DNA of 64,000 nucleotides from Allofrancisella guangzhouensis (GTDB lineage Bacteria; Pseudomonadota; Gammaproteobacteria; Francisellales; Francisellaceae): NCBI RefSeq assembly GCF_000815225.1, contig NZ_CP010427.1, positions 310,001 to 374,000 of the forward strand, read 5' to 3'. Shown piece by piece: positions 48,565 to 58,407 of this stretch (position 1 is its first letter; each line of letters starts with the position of its first letter). The notes under the pieces were generated by a model. It saw only the letters and a program-made list of their open reading frames with translations, ran no database searches and was not told where the DNA came from. The position numbers and the translations under genes were made by a program.

Positions 48565-49755
48565 ATGTCAAAACTAAATCCTTATTTTGGTGGGTTCGGT
48601 GGACAATTTGTACCACAGATATTGGTACCAGCCTTAAACCAGCTAGAACAAGAGTTTATAAAAGCTCAAAATGATGAAGCTTTTCAACAGCAGTTTAATG
48701 AGCTATTAAAAGAATATGCTGGTCGTCCTACAGCTTTAACTTTAACAAGAAATATAGTTAAACAAACAAAGACAAAACTATATTTGAAAAGGGAAGATTT
48801 ACTGCATGGTGGAGCTCATAAAACTAATCAGGTTTTAGGTCAAGCTTTATTAGCAAAGCGAATGGGTAAAAAGGAAATAATTGCAGAAACAGGAGCAGGT
48901 CAGCATGGTGTTGCAACAGCTTTAGCTTGTGCTTTGCTTGATCTAAAGTGTCGAGTCTACATGGGTGCAAAAGATGTAGAGCGTCAAAGCCCAAACGTTT
49001 TTAGGATGAAACTAATGGGTGCGGAAGTTATACCTGTACATAGTGGTTCGGCTACATTAAAAGACGCTTGTAATGAAGCTTTAAGAGATTGGTCAGCTAA
49101 TTATCAAAAAGCACATTATTTATTAGGTACTGCAGCAGGTCCTCATCCTTTTCCGACGATTGTAAGAGAGTTTCAAAGAATGATTGGCCAAGAAACTAAA
49201 CAGCAAATCTTAGGAAAGGAGAATAAGCTCCCGGATGCTGTAATTGCTTGTGTTGGAGGCGGTTCAAATGCAATAGGCATGTTTGCTGATTTTATAGATG
49301 AAAAAGAAGTCAAACTTATAGGTGTTGAGCCAGCTGGCAAAGGTATCGAAACAGGTGAGCATGGAGCTCCATTAAAGCATGGTAAGCTAGGAATTTTCTT
49401 TGGAATGAAAGCACCACTAATGCAAGATGAAAATGGACAGATACAAGAATCTTACTCTATTTCAGCAGGTCTAGATTTTCCTTCTGTTGGACCACAACAT
49501 GCATATTTACAGTCTATAGGTAGAGCTGAATATGTTTCTATTACAGATGATGAAGCTTTAGAAGCTTTTAAGTTATTGTCTAGAAAAGAAGGTATTATCC
49601 CTGCTTTAGAGTCTTCTCATGCTTTGGCTTATGCACTTAAGCTTGCTTTTGAGAACCCAGAAAAAGAGCAAGTACTAGTAGTTAATTTATCTGGTCGTGG
49701 CGATAAAGATATTTTTACAGTACATGATGTATTAAAGCAAAAGGGAGAAATATAA
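48565..49755 (+). CDS. trpB: Tryptophan synthase beta chain
   Basis: TrpB joins indole and serine to make tryptophan, with PLP. The 396-residue protein has the PLP-lysine block [16 protein letters not shown] and the phosphate-binding loop [12 protein letters not shown]. The family end [11 protein letters not shown] completes it. Length is normal. trpA follows with a 2-nt gap, giving the expected trpB-trpA operon. I see no other trp genes in the window and no Trp-codon leader peptide. A TAATAT box at about 48530 could be the -10 element. Confidence 0.98.
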   Translation: MSKLNPYFGGFGGQFVPQILVPALNQLEQEFIKAQNDEAFQQQFNELLKEYAGRPTALTLTRNIVKQTKTKLYLKREDLLHGGAHKTNQVLGQALLAKRMGKKEIIAETGAGQHGVATALACALLDLKCRVYMGAKDVERQSPNVFRMKLMGAEVIPVHSGSATLKDACNEALRDWSANYQKAHYLLGTAAGPHPFPTIVREFQRMIGQETKQQILGKENKLPDAVIACVGGGSNAIGMFADFIDEKEVKLIGVEPAGKGIETGEHGAPLKHGKLGIFFGMKAPLMQDENGQIQESYSISAGLDFPSVGPQHAYLQSIGRAEYVSITDDEALEAFKLLSRKEGIIPALESSHALAYALKLAFENPEKEQVLVVNLSGRGDKDIFTVHDVLKQKGEI

Positions 49756-49757
49756 TT

Positions 49758-50564
49758 ATGGATAGATACACACAGTTATTCAAAGCTTTAGAAGCTAAAA
49801 AGCAAGGAGCTTTTATCCCATTTGTAACTATAGGAGACCCTAGTAAAGAGTTATCTTTAGAGATTATAGATACATTAGTTCAAGCTGGAGCAGACGCTTT
49901 AGAGTTGGGAATACCATTTTCAGATCCTTTAGCAGACGGCCCAACTATCCAAGAGGCAAATATTAGAGCATTAGATAATGGTATGACGCCAGATGATTGT
50001 TTTGATATTCTATCTAAAATCAGGCAAATGTATCCTGATGTACCGGTTGGATTACTTTTATATGCTAATCTTGTTTATGCAAATGGTATAGAGAATTTTT
50101 ACAAAAAATGTTTAGATTCAGGAGTTGATTCTATACTAGTTGCCGATGTACCAGCTCATGAGTCTAAAGAGTTTTTAGATACTGCTAAAAAAGTTGGTAT
50201 TTCTCAAATATTTATAGCACCCCCAGATGCTGATGATTATTTACTGCAGCAAATATCTGAAATAGGCAGTAGCTATACTTATTTATTGTCCAGGGTGGGC
50301 GTGACAGGTGCAGAAACAGCAGCCAATATGCCTGTAGAAAAAGTCCTTGCCAAGTTAAAACAATATAATGCCCCTAAGCCAATATTGGGTTTTGGTATTT
50401 CTAAGCCAGAACAAGTTTCTCAAGCTATACAAGCTGGCGCAGCTGGTGTGATATCTGGCTCTGCTACTGTTAAAATAATCCAAGAAAATTTAGGTAAAAA
50501 AGAGGACATGCTTAAAGAATTAAGTGTTTTTGTTAAACAGATGAAGGACGCTACAAGAAAATAA
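49758..50564 (+). CDS. trpA: Tryptophan synthase alpha chain
   Basis: TrpA splits indole-3-glycerol phosphate to give indole for TrpB. The 268-residue TIM barrel has [18 protein letters not shown] with catalytic Glu and Asp, and phosphate-binding GFGISKPEQ and VISGSA. The gene follows trpB by 2 nt. Its stop codon is immediately followed by the stop of the opposite-strand gene (50565), so the two genes meet with no space between them. Confidence 0.98.
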   Translation: MDRYTQLFKALEAKKQGAFIPFVTIGDPSKELSLEIIDTLVQAGADALELGIPFSDPLADGPTIQEANIRALDNGMTPDDCFDILSKIRQMYPDVPVGLLLYANLVYANGIENFYKKCLDSGVDSILVADVPAHESKEFLDTAKKVGISQIFIAPPDADDYLLQQISEIGSSYTYLLSRVGVTGAETAANMPVEKVLAKLKQYNAPKPILGFGISKPEQVSQAIQAGAAGVISGSATVKIIQENLGKKEDMLKELSVFVKQMKDATRK

Positions 50565-50912
50565 CTAAGTTTTCTTTTTCTGTAGTTTTCTTCCTAAATT
50601 TTTCTCATCCTCTAGATTAAACATACCCTCATCTTCACCAACCATGAGATTTTTTATATCAACATCTGTTTCTTTTTTCTCAATAAGCTCTGCTCCTGTA
50701 GATTCAAAATAATTTTTTTTGAACCTATTCCAGTCTTTATCTGTTTGAAATAGATATTGGCAGGCTTCTTCTATAAAATGATTTTTATCTTTTATATCTG
50801 CCCACTTTAAATATTCTATTATTTCAGTAGCTACACATTCATCAATTTCGAAGTTTAGAGCTACTTTGTTTTCTTTTTCGACTCTCTTTTCTTTAGCCTT
50901 TATGATAGACAT
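50565..50912 (-). CDS. Small acidic protein with ribbon-helix-helix-like pattern
   Basis: I start at ATG 50912, which has a strong AAAGGAGAT box upstream; an earlier ATG at 50972 lacks one. The 115-residue product is very charged. A strand-helix-helix stretch, KVALNFEIDECVATEIIEYL followed by KNHFIEEACQYLFQ, resembles the ribbon-helix-helix fold of MetJ/Arc-type DNA-binding proteins. The rest is acidic and Lys-rich at the end. It abuts trpA with no gap, an unusual layout. Function is unknown; a DNA-binding or antitoxin-like role is speculative. Confidence 0.6.
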   Translation of the reverse strand: MSIIKAKEKRVEKENKVALNFEIDECVATEIIEYLKWADIKDKNHFIEEACQYLFQTDKDWNRFKKNYFESTGAELIEKKETDVDIKNLMVGEDEGMFNLEDEKNLGRKLQKKKT

Positions 50913-50995
50913 ATGATCTCCTTTTAGTAAGATATTATGATTGTATTTTATCAAGTTAAAACATGTGTACAATCAAATGCACAAGGCAAATGAGG

Positions 50996-51030
50996 TTATC
51001 ATCTGTCTAATTCCAGTTTGCAATAGCCCC
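50996..51030 (-). repeat. Element A right-end fragment (copy 5)
   Basis: The bases TCTGTCTAATTCCAGTTTGC and the closing TTTGCAATAGCCCC match the right part of copy 2 with a few changes. Only the right end is left. The rest of 50973-51376 holds no gene that I can see; the sequence is A/T-rich. Confidence 0.5.
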
Positions 51031-51376
51031 ATAATTTAATCATTATATTTCTCTTTTTAATTATAGAAAACAGTGTCTATAAATTTTTTAAGTCTGTGTG
51101 GGTTGCTTGTGTATAAATTTTTTGTTTTTGTAAAAAACATAAAAGAGTTGACCAACGTGATCCAGATATATAGTATTTCTTTTGTACTATATGTAATTAT
51201 TTAGCTTTAGAACTATATTTAATTACATGTAACGCAATTATGAATTTCTGTATTTCTGCTAAACACAAAAGATGCTGGAAATATGTGTAAAGAAATGCCC
51301 TTAAATTTGGGTGTGCAAAGTAGCAACATAAAGTTATAAAATAAATTTTATATCAAAGTTTGTATGTGCTTTATGA

Positions 51377-51404
51377 CTTGAAAAATGGTCGCATGACCGT
51401 AAAT
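51377..51404 (+). promoter_or_regulatory. Heat-shock (sigma-32-type) promoter of clpB
   Basis: The -35 box CTTGAA (51377-51382) is followed after 14 bp by CCGTAAAT (51397-51404), a fair match to the sigma-32 -10 consensus CCCCATNT. It lies 31 bp before the clpB ATG. Both -35 hexamer and spacing are consistent with heat-shock control, which ClpB has in other gammaproteobacteria. Confidence 0.65.
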
Positions 51405-51435
51405 GAATAAAATGCATAAATAAGAAAGGAGGGTT

Positions 51436-54012
51436 ATGGACATAAATAAGTTCACAATAAAGCTTAAAGAGGCTATATCTGAAGCTCAGTCTTATGCTTT
51501 TCAACAAAAAGCAACTGAGTTTGCACCAATACATATGTTAAAAGCCTTATTAGAGCAAAATGATAGTGTGACAGCAGTCATTTTGAGCGTGTGTGTGGTA
51601 GATTTACATCTTTTTAAGAAATCTATAAATGAAATGGTAGATGCAGTAGCTATATTAAAGGGGGAGGGTAATCCACAGGTTAAACCATCTAAAGATTTAA
51701 TTACTATATTACAGAAAATGCAGACATTGGCAAATGAGAATAAAGATGAGTTTGTTTCAAGTGAATTATTTTTGCTAGCCTCTATAGAGGATAGAAGTTT
51801 GTCAGGTTTATACAATAAGTTTGGAATAACAAAAGACAAAATTACTAAGGCAATAAGTGAATATCGTGGAGGAGAAAGAGTGAGTAGTCAGAACCAAGAA
51901 GACATGAAAAGCGCATTAGACAAATATACCGTGGATTTAACGGAGCTTGCAAAAAAAGGTAAGATAGATCCTATCATTGGTAGAGATAGTGAAATTCGTA
52001 GGGCTATACAAGTATTACAACGCCGTACAAAAAATAATCCAGTACTTATAGGTGAGCCTGGGGTTGGTAAAACAGCTATTGTAGAAGGTTTAGCCCAGCG
52101 TATAGTAAATAATGAAGTTCCAGAAGGAGTTAAAGGTAAAAAAGTTTTATCTTTGGATATGGGTGCTTTGCTAGCTGGAGCAAAATTTAGAGGCGATTTT
52201 GAAGAGCGTCTAAAAGCTGTTTTAAAAGACTTATCTAAACAAGATGGTAATGTAATTTTATTTATAGATGAATTACACACTATGGTTGGTGCTGGTAAAG
52301 CCGAAGGCTCTATGGACGCTGGTAATATGCTTAAACCTGCTTTAGCTAGAGGTGAGTTAAAGTGTGTGGGTGCAACGACTTTAGATGAATATCGGGAGTA
52401 TGTTGAGAAGGATCCAGCTCTAGAAAGAAGATTTCAAAAAGTTTTAGTAGAAGAACCTACAGTTGAAGATACTATAGCTATACTTCGTGGTTTGAAAGAA
52501 AGGTATGAATTGCATCATCGTGTTAATATCACAGATTCGGCTATAGTTGCTGCAGCTACTTTATCCCATAGATATATAACAGATAGACAACTACCTGATA
52601 AAGCTATTGATTTGGTTGATGAAGCAGGGAGCCAAATCCGTATGGAGATTGATTCTAAGCCAGAGAAGATGGAGCAACTTTATAGAAGAATTCTTCAATT
52701 AAAGATGCAACGTGAGCAGCTTAAAAAAGAAAAAGATGAAGCTACTAAGAAAAGATTAGAAATCCTTAAAGAAGAAATAAAGGGTTTGGAATTTGAATAT
52801 AAAGGGTTAGAGGAAATCTGGAAATCTGAAAAGCTTAAGATGCAAGGAGCTAGCCAACTTAAAGAAAAACTTGAAAAAGCTAAATTTGAGCTAGAAAAAT
52901 GTCAAAGAGCTGGTGATTTGAGTAAAATGGCTGAACTTCAGTACGGAAAGATACCTGAATTAGAAGCTCAGATTAAGCAAATAGAGCAAACAGAAGCAGG
53001 ATCTACAGAAAATAAGCTTGTTAGAACTTCTGTAACAGAAAATGAAATAGCAGATGTAATTTCTAAAGCTACTGGTATACCTGTATCTAAGATGATGGAA
53101 GGAGAAAAAGAGAAACTTCTAAATATGGAAGAGTTCTTACATAAAAGAGTTATAGGCCAAGACCAAGCAATAAAAGCGGTGTCTAATGCTGTTAGAAGAT
53201 CTAGATCTGGCTTATCTGATCCAAATAAGCCTATAGGTTCATTTATGTTTTTAGGCCCAACTGGGGTAGGTAAAACCGAGCTAACAAAAGCTTTGGCAGA
53301 ATTCTTGTTTGATGACCAGGATGCAATGCTTAGAGTAGATATGTCTGAGTTTATGGAAAAACATACTGTTGCAAGATTGATAGGTGCACCTCCTGGATAT
53401 GTTGGATATGAACAGGGTGGTTACTTAACAGAACATGTTAGAAGAAGACCTTATTCTGTAATCTTGCTGGATGAAGTAGAAAAAGCTCATGCAGATGTTT
53501 TTAATATACTACTACAAGTTCTAGATGACGGTCGTTTAACAGATGGTCAAGGCAGAACAGTAGACTTTAAAAACACTGTGATAGTTATGACTTCTAACCT
53601 TGGTTCGCATAGAATCCAAGAAATGCAAGGGCAAGACTATGAAACTGTAAAATCAGCTGTTATGGAGATGGTTTTAACCTACTTTAGACCAGAATTTGTG
53701 AATAGAGTTGATGATGCTATTGTCTTTGAGCCTTTAGATAAAGAAATGATAGCAGAAATAGCTAAGATACAAATTAAGCGTTTAGAAAAACGTTTAGCTG
53801 ATCTAGAGATTGGTTTAGAAGTTACTCCTGAAGCTATGGATAAACTTGCAGAAGCTGGGTTTGATCCTGTATTTGGAGCAAGACCACTTAAAAGAGCTAT
53901 CCAAAATAATTTAGAAAATCCTCTAGCTCTTAAATTACTAAATAGTGAGTTTAAAGCCGGTGAGAAGATAGTAGTTGGTGTAGATGCTGATAGTCTTATT
54001 TTCAGCAAATAA
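51436..54012 (+). CDS. clpB: ATP-dependent disaggregase ClpB
   Basis: ClpB works with DnaK to rescue aggregated proteins; in Francisella it is also linked to the type VI secretion system. The 858-residue protein has the N-terminal domain, AAA+ domain 1 (Walker [10 protein letters not shown]), the long coiled M-domain from about residue 400 to 520, and AAA+ domain 2 (Walker [10 protein letters not shown]), with sensor and pore loops (GYVGYE). Length matches E. coli ClpB (857). An excellent AAGGAGG box precedes the ATG. Confidence 0.98.
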   Translation: MDINKFTIKLKEAISEAQSYAFQQKATEFAPIHMLKALLEQNDSVTAVILSVCVVDLHLFKKSINEMVDAVAILKGEGNPQVKPSKDLITILQKMQTLANENKDEFVSSELFLLASIEDRSLSGLYNKFGITKDKITKAISEYRGGERVSSQNQEDMKSALDKYTVDLTELAKKGKIDPIIGRDSEIRRAIQVLQRRTKNNPVLIGEPGVGKTAIVEGLAQRIVNNEVPEGVKGKKVLSLDMGALLAGAKFRGDFEERLKAVLKDLSKQDGNVILFIDELHTMVGAGKAEGSMDAGNMLKPALARGELKCVGATTLDEYREYVEKDPALERRFQKVLVEEPTVEDTIAILRGLKERYELHHRVNITDSAIVAAATLSHRYITDRQLPDKAIDLVDEAGSQIRMEIDSKPEKMEQLYRRILQLKMQREQLKKEKDEATKKRLEILKEEIKGLEFEYKGLEEIWKSEKLKMQGASQLKEKLEKAKFELEKCQRAGDLSKMAELQYGKIPELEAQIKQIEQTEAGSTENKLVRTSVTENEIADVISKATGIPVSKMMEGEKEKLLNMEEFLHKRVIGQDQAIKAVSNAVRRSRSGLSDPNKPIGSFMFLGPTGVGKTELTKALAEFLFDDQDAMLRVDMSEFMEKHTVARLIGAPPGYVGYEQGGYLTEHVRRRPYSVILLDEVEKAHADVFNILLQVLDDGRLTDGQGRTVDFKNTVIVMTSNLGSHRIQEMQGQDYETVKSAVMEMVLTYFRPEFVNRVDDAIVFEPLDKEMIAEIAKIQIKRLEKRLADLEIGLEVTPEAMDKLAEAGFDPVFGARPLKRAIQNNLENPLALKLLNSEFKAGEKIVVGVDADSLIFSK

Positions 54013-54196
54013 AACTAATCAAAGAAATAATCACCATTCTTTATAGTATAAAAAGCCTTTTCATTTATAAGAGGTATCTCATATTTGCTCCGATATTATA
54101 AAAGTATCTTAAAAAAATATCTTTACTTAACTAAAAACTTGATTATTTTTAATTTTTGTGTATATTATGTACTAGAAAATTATTTTATGCTTAGTT

Positions 54197-55180
54197 ATGG
54201 CTTGCTTTAATATGGAGTATATCTCCTTTCTAGAAATGAAAAAAATTACTGTCCCAGAATGGTATAGTAATTTTTTAAAAAATAAAAATATGCAAATTTT
54301 CATAACTAATTCTAAAAATGTTACTGGCAATGACAAACTAATGTTCTTAACTTTTTCAGAATTTAGTGGTGAAATGGACGTTACCAAAGAATTGTATGCA
54401 GGCTTATTAGAAAGTTATGAAGAAAAATCTAGTTTTAAAGATAAAGATGCAGTATGCATTTATGCTATTTTAAATCAAGATCCTACTATTGTTATCGGTT
54501 TTGCACAAATCCTTTATGAAGCAGGTACGGTAAAATTAAAACACCTGGCTACTACAAATTCTGTTAAATATATAAAAAAATCGCATCTTTTAAGAAATAA
54601 ATTTTATCTAATAGGGAGTTGTATGCTTACTGCGATATCGTTATATTCCTCATATTTAAGTAAGGATATACACTTTTTAGACGGTACACTTAATTACTAC
54701 GATCAATTCATCCCTTATGGGCTTGTAAGGGTTAATGATACTAACAATTTTATTATCCCAAAAGATAAAATTATTCCGCCACAAGACTATTATGATAAAA
54801 AAGTAACTAAACTAGTTTACAGTAACCCTAGGTTACATATTATTGAACATTACATGAGTACTAGGTATTACATAAACCTTGTGAAAAAATATAATGAGGA
54901 TTATATTACCAGTCCACAGTCTTTTAATAAATTTGGTTTTCAAAGTCAACCATCGCTTAATAAATATTTAGAACATCAAAAATATCAAATATTGAAAAAT
55001 TACTTTAAAAGTTGGCGTGTAAAGGTAGAAGACTTTAAAAAAGTTCAATATTGCTTAACAACTTCAGTTGAATGTAGCAATAAAAACTGTAACCAATACA
55101 TTCCTTTGCAACAAAATAAAAAAGTTGTTTTTTGCAGTAAGTGTCATACTCGTACTTACGTGAAATCACAGTTAACTTGA
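54197..55180 (+). CDS. Unknown protein with C-terminal zinc ribbon
   Basis: The 327-residue protein has no signal peptide. A C-terminal CX4C-X14-CX2C set (Cys293, 298, 313, 316) fits a zinc ribbon. The middle (VIGFAQILYEAGTVKLKHLA) suggests a GNAT-like strand pattern, but the acetyl-CoA loop is not clear. I recognise no family. The start at 54197 is the first ATG in frame; several others follow, so it may be shorter. Together with the next genes, it forms an accessory cluster of unknown proteins after clpB. Confidence 0.6.
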   Translation: MACFNMEYISFLEMKKITVPEWYSNFLKNKNMQIFITNSKNVTGNDKLMFLTFSEFSGEMDVTKELYAGLLESYEEKSSFKDKDAVCIYAILNQDPTIVIGFAQILYEAGTVKLKHLATTNSVKYIKKSHLLRNKFYLIGSCMLTAISLYSSYLSKDIHFLDGTLNYYDQFIPYGLVRVNDTNNFIIPKDKIIPPQDYYDKKVTKLVYSNPRLHIIEHYMSTRYYINLVKKYNEDYITSPQSFNKFGFQSQPSLNKYLEHQKYQILKNYFKSWRVKVEDFKKVQYCLTTSVECSNKNCNQYIPLQQNKKVVFCSKCHTRTYVKSQLT

Positions 55181-55513
55181 ATGTTTTTATTATATACTTC
55201 AATAAAAAATATTCTACATAGCTCAAAAAGGCTTTAAAGAGATTTTTAGTAGCTTCCAGTATAATAACACTAGGTGTTTATCCTAATAACTATTATTAGT
55301 AAAAGTTTAGCAGATATGTTTGAGATGAAGAGAATTCATTTGGTAGTTTAGGGTATATTAGGTTAAAATCTACTCAGTTATTTATAATATGGGTTTAGGG
55401 GGTGTCCTCTTAGACTTATGATTCCTAAAGCAGCTTAACGAAGTATACTTTTTTGTGGCTTCCTTCATGAGAGTATTACCTATAAATTGCCTAATATAAT
55501 AAGGTGTAACCAA
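55181..55513. other. A/T-rich gap with no recognised gene
   Basis: The 333 bp between two unknown genes hold no gene that I can support. A frame on the minus strand is a shadow of the next gene. A TATAAT-like box at about 55383-55388 is a possible promoter for the downstream gene. The sequence looks like leftover DNA, but I cannot name a source. Confidence 0.3.
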
Positions 55514-56581
55514 ATGAGCGATATATTTATAAGTTTTAATGGCGACTTGAAACCTACTATAACTGTTAATACTTCTACACACACATTTCCTTTTATTAAT
55601 AAGGGAATGAATGTAACGGATAATGTATTTGTAAGTGAATTTAAAATAAAAAACCATTCTTCAGCTTCATTCACAGGTCCATTTATCAAATTCAATCCTA
55701 CTGGTGGGATGGATGAAAAAAACAAAGAATTACTAATTAATCAACTCAAAAAAACGAAAATCAATGAAAAAACAAGAATTTATCTGGAAGCCCATGGGTC
55801 TTTAGATGATGACTTTCTAACGCAAAGAATATTGGCTATAAATAGCAAACAAACTGCTTATTATGAAAACAATAAGATTACAGCCAAAGATATCGCAGAA
55901 ATTTTATCTAAATCAACACAGGTTAGATCGGGATTGGGAGTATATGTAATCGCTTGTCATTCTGTTAGATTTGCCAGTGAACTAATAAAGGAGTTAGATA
56001 GTGCTGGTTTTAGAAAAATATATACAGTTGGATTTTGGTCAAAAACAATAATAGACAGTAATGACATTTCCACTATACAAAATAATGACCTTACCTTTAA
56101 TATTCAATACAGTGAATGCGATGGTTATCACAATAAATTTGATAACAAAATCGCTTATTTTAATGAGCATTGTGAAGGACTAATAGAATCGGTTCCTTAT
56201 GAAATATATAAGAAACACTATTTAAAAAATCAAATATCTCCTCCGCGTGAAGGAGATGTTTTGCTTAAATTATTACTGGAATTTAAACTCAATATAATTG
56301 ATGTACTTTCAAAAATAAATAACATTGGCATAAATCATTTGAAAACAATATCAAAACTTACTGTTAGCGAAGGAAATAATTTTTTTAACTCACTTATTTT
56401 TATTTTTAAACAACTTGATTTAAATAAATTTTATCAAGGCTTGATATTGAAGTGTTTTAAAGATTTAACGACTGTATTAAATTCGCAACAAAAAAATAAT
56501 TTCCTTTTATTCAAAAAAATCGCACATAGTACAAATGATAAATATATTGTTTCATATTTAGACCAAATGATATTTACTTAA
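55514..56581 (+). CDS. Clan CD (caspase-fold) cysteine peptidase-like protein
   Basis: I start at ATG 55514, with AAGGTG 10 nt upstream; an earlier ATG at 55487 is in frame but lacks a clear box. The 355-residue protein has a hydrophobic strand ending in His-Gly (RIYLEAHGS, His94). Fifty-four residues on is a hydrophobic strand ending in Cys (GVYVIACHS, Cys148). Between lies ITAKDIAEIL, as in the C80/CPD type of clan CD peptidases. This HG and A-C pattern is the clan CD signature. The C-terminal 170 residues are helical and unrecognised. There is no signal peptide. It could be a secreted effector or a toxin; that is inference. Confidence 0.6.
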   Translation: MSDIFISFNGDLKPTITVNTSTHTFPFINKGMNVTDNVFVSEFKIKNHSSASFTGPFIKFNPTGGMDEKNKELLINQLKKTKINEKTRIYLEAHGSLDDDFLTQRILAINSKQTAYYENNKITAKDIAEILSKSTQVRSGLGVYVIACHSVRFASELIKELDSAGFRKIYTVGFWSKTIIDSNDISTIQNNDLTFNIQYSECDGYHNKFDNKIAYFNEHCEGLIESVPYEIYKKHYLKNQISPPREGDVLLKLLLEFKLNIIDVLSKINNIGINHLKTISKLTVSEGNNFFNSLIFIFKQLDLNKFYQGLILKCFKDLTTVLNSQQKNNFLLFKKIAHSTNDKYIVSYLDQMIFT

Positions 56582-56793
56582 ATAGATTAATTAGAAGGCT
56601 AACTAAACCATTATATTTTTGAGAAAATAGCATTTTCAAATATATCTTTTATTCATATCCCTAAAGACTTTTAAGTGATTTTTAGATACCTGTAAGAGCC
56701 ATAATTACACAAACTAAAAAAAAGGGTTTACAATATGAATGAATTATGAGAAATTTAAGTAAAATAATTTTAAACAATAGAGTGAGGGAAAGT

Positions 56794-57078
56794 ATGGATA
56801 ATATAGCTTTTAAAATACAACTAGGAGTCATCCTTCCAAAAATGGAAGAGAAAATATCTAATTCAACCCTAGAAATTTTTGATGAGCTTGTAGGTTTTGT
56901 TAAATCAGGTGAAGTTGATGGAGAAGAAGTTAATGTAGCTGAAATCAGAGAAATTCTTATTAAAGATTTCGAAATATTTTTAGATAAAAAAATAATACCA
57001 AAGTCAGAGAAGTTAAAAAGCAATAATAATTCAGTAAGTGACGAGGCTGAAGAAGTAAATGCTGCTGAAGAAGTATAA
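56794..57078 (+). CDS. Small acidic protein of unknown function
   Basis: I start at ATG 56794, with GAGGGAA upstream; an in-frame ATG at 56746 would add 16 residues. The 94-residue product is helical and acidic, ending in a Glu/Ala/Asn-rich tail (EAEEVNAAEEV). No motif is recognised. It lies downstream of the clan CD-like gene and convergent with the zinc-ribbon gene at 57111. Confidence 0.5.
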   Translation: MDNIAFKIQLGVILPKMEEKISNSTLEIFDELVGFVKSGEVDGEEVNVAEIREILIKDFEIFLDKKIIPKSEKLKSNNNSVSDEAEEVNAAEEV

Positions 57079-57110
57079 AAATTAATCTTTTACATCTAAA
57101 CTACTAGATT

Positions 57111-58292
57111 CTACAGGTTTTCTTTCAGTATCATGTCTACTTTATATTGAATGTCTTTAGTTAAGACTTCTTCATTACGAAAATACTCAGAGCCATCTTC
57201 TTTTATCCCACAATAGTTAACTTTGTCAAATGCTCGTGTTCGGGATATTGCATCTTCTGTAGCTTGGATCACTAATCGTTTAGTGGTGTTGTTCGTACCC
57301 AGCCAAGCTAGGTCATTGTATTGCTGTTCTGTATTTTTTCGCATCCCAACTAGTCTATCTAAGTTCCCGCAGCAATATGAAGTCAGAAGATCATTTAGAA
57401 CAAGAATTTTACGTTCTCTCCGTTGATCGTGCCATACACGACGGAAAAAACTATTACTTTTCTCATTCAAGAGTTTTAAATGTTTATTGATTGTGCTAAT
57501 TATTGTTATGTTTGGTTCAAACGTTTCAATAGTGGAATATTTCGAATTTATAATATCGTTATTCAACCATCCCTTATTCAAATTCTGCAACGCTTTATAA
57601 TGGTTTCCTGCTGTAGCAAAACCCAAGTGTGGAAAAAAAGTGGTTTCATGTGTTCTTATACAATGTGACAGTCTAGCCCAGCAACCGAGGTTTATGCTTA
57701 ATGTTATTTGAGTCTCACATATAAAATCATGCAATCTATCAGCATTTACCACTGCGCTAAAATCAGTACCCCAATATATTTGGTTTTGGTGATGTGTCTT
57801 TATAAACTCCCGGGCCTTATTAATGATTTCATCATCACTTTTATCATAAAGACGAGAGTGAGCGAAGAAAACGTTAACCGATCCATATTGAGATCTCCCA
57901 TAAATAGCGATACATTGGCAACCAGTCAAACTATGGGTAGATATGGTAGTTATACGAGAAAGCTCAATGTTAGGTATAAAAACTGCGCAGCCTGATGTTT
58001 TTTCAGAACCTGGTCCAACTGTTATATGCGTTTTACCCACTTCAATAAAAGATCTATCCCCATATATTTCTATACCTTGGTATATTCCTATAGAACTTTG
58101 CATTGGCTTATTAAAAATAATGTCCCTATATTTTTCTTGCTGTTGTTCTTGTACAGTATTGAACTGTAAAGGCATTTTTTGAGTAGATAATTGAGTTGAT
58201 CCACATCTATAGCATTGATCTTCTCTAAAATCTCCAAATTTAGATTGTGAATGCCACATGAACCCACAACTTTGACATTTTTTAATACTCAT
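57111..58292 (-). CDS. Unknown protein with N-terminal zinc ribbon
   Basis: The 393-residue protein opens with a CX2C...CX2C set (Cys6, 9, 27, 30) in MSIKKCQSCGFMW, which should bind zinc. The rest shows no signature I recognise. Later parts such as SINLGCWARLSHCIRTHETT and RRERKILVLNDLL are helix-rich. There is no signal peptide. It is convergent with the small acidic gene. A strand-heavy middle with many aromatic residues argues against a simple DNA-binding protein. Function unknown. Confidence 0.6.
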   Translation of the reverse strand: MSIKKCQSCGFMWHSQSKFGDFREDQCYRCGSTQLSTQKMPLQFNTVQEQQQEKYRDIIFNKPMQSSIGIYQGIEIYGDRSFIEVGKTHITVGPGSEKTSGCAVFIPNIELSRITTISTHSLTGCQCIAIYGRSQYGSVNVFFAHSRLYDKSDDEIINKAREFIKTHHQNQIYWGTDFSAVVNADRLHDFICETQITLSINLGCWARLSHCIRTHETTFFPHLGFATAGNHYKALQNLNKGWLNNDIINSKYSTIETFEPNITIISTINKHLKLLNEKSNSFFRRVWHDQRRERKILVLNDLLTSYCCGNLDRLVGMRKNTEQQYNDLAWLGTNNTTKRLVIQATEDAISRTRAFDKVNYCGIKEDGSEYFRNEEVLTKDIQYKVDMILKENL

Positions 58293-58407
58293 ATTTCAAC
58301 CCCATCTTCTAAGAATGTGTTAATTTATTCGAATTAAACGTAACTGCGCCTGTAACAACTTGCATTATTTCCACTAAGACCTGTCTAACTTGAAGTAAAC
58401 AATTACA

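Noticed and set aside
55382-55657. Minus-strand 91-codon frame across the start of the clan CD-like gene
   Set aside because: It has no start signal and overlaps a better gene; its ending looked like a possible transposase tail but I could not support that.
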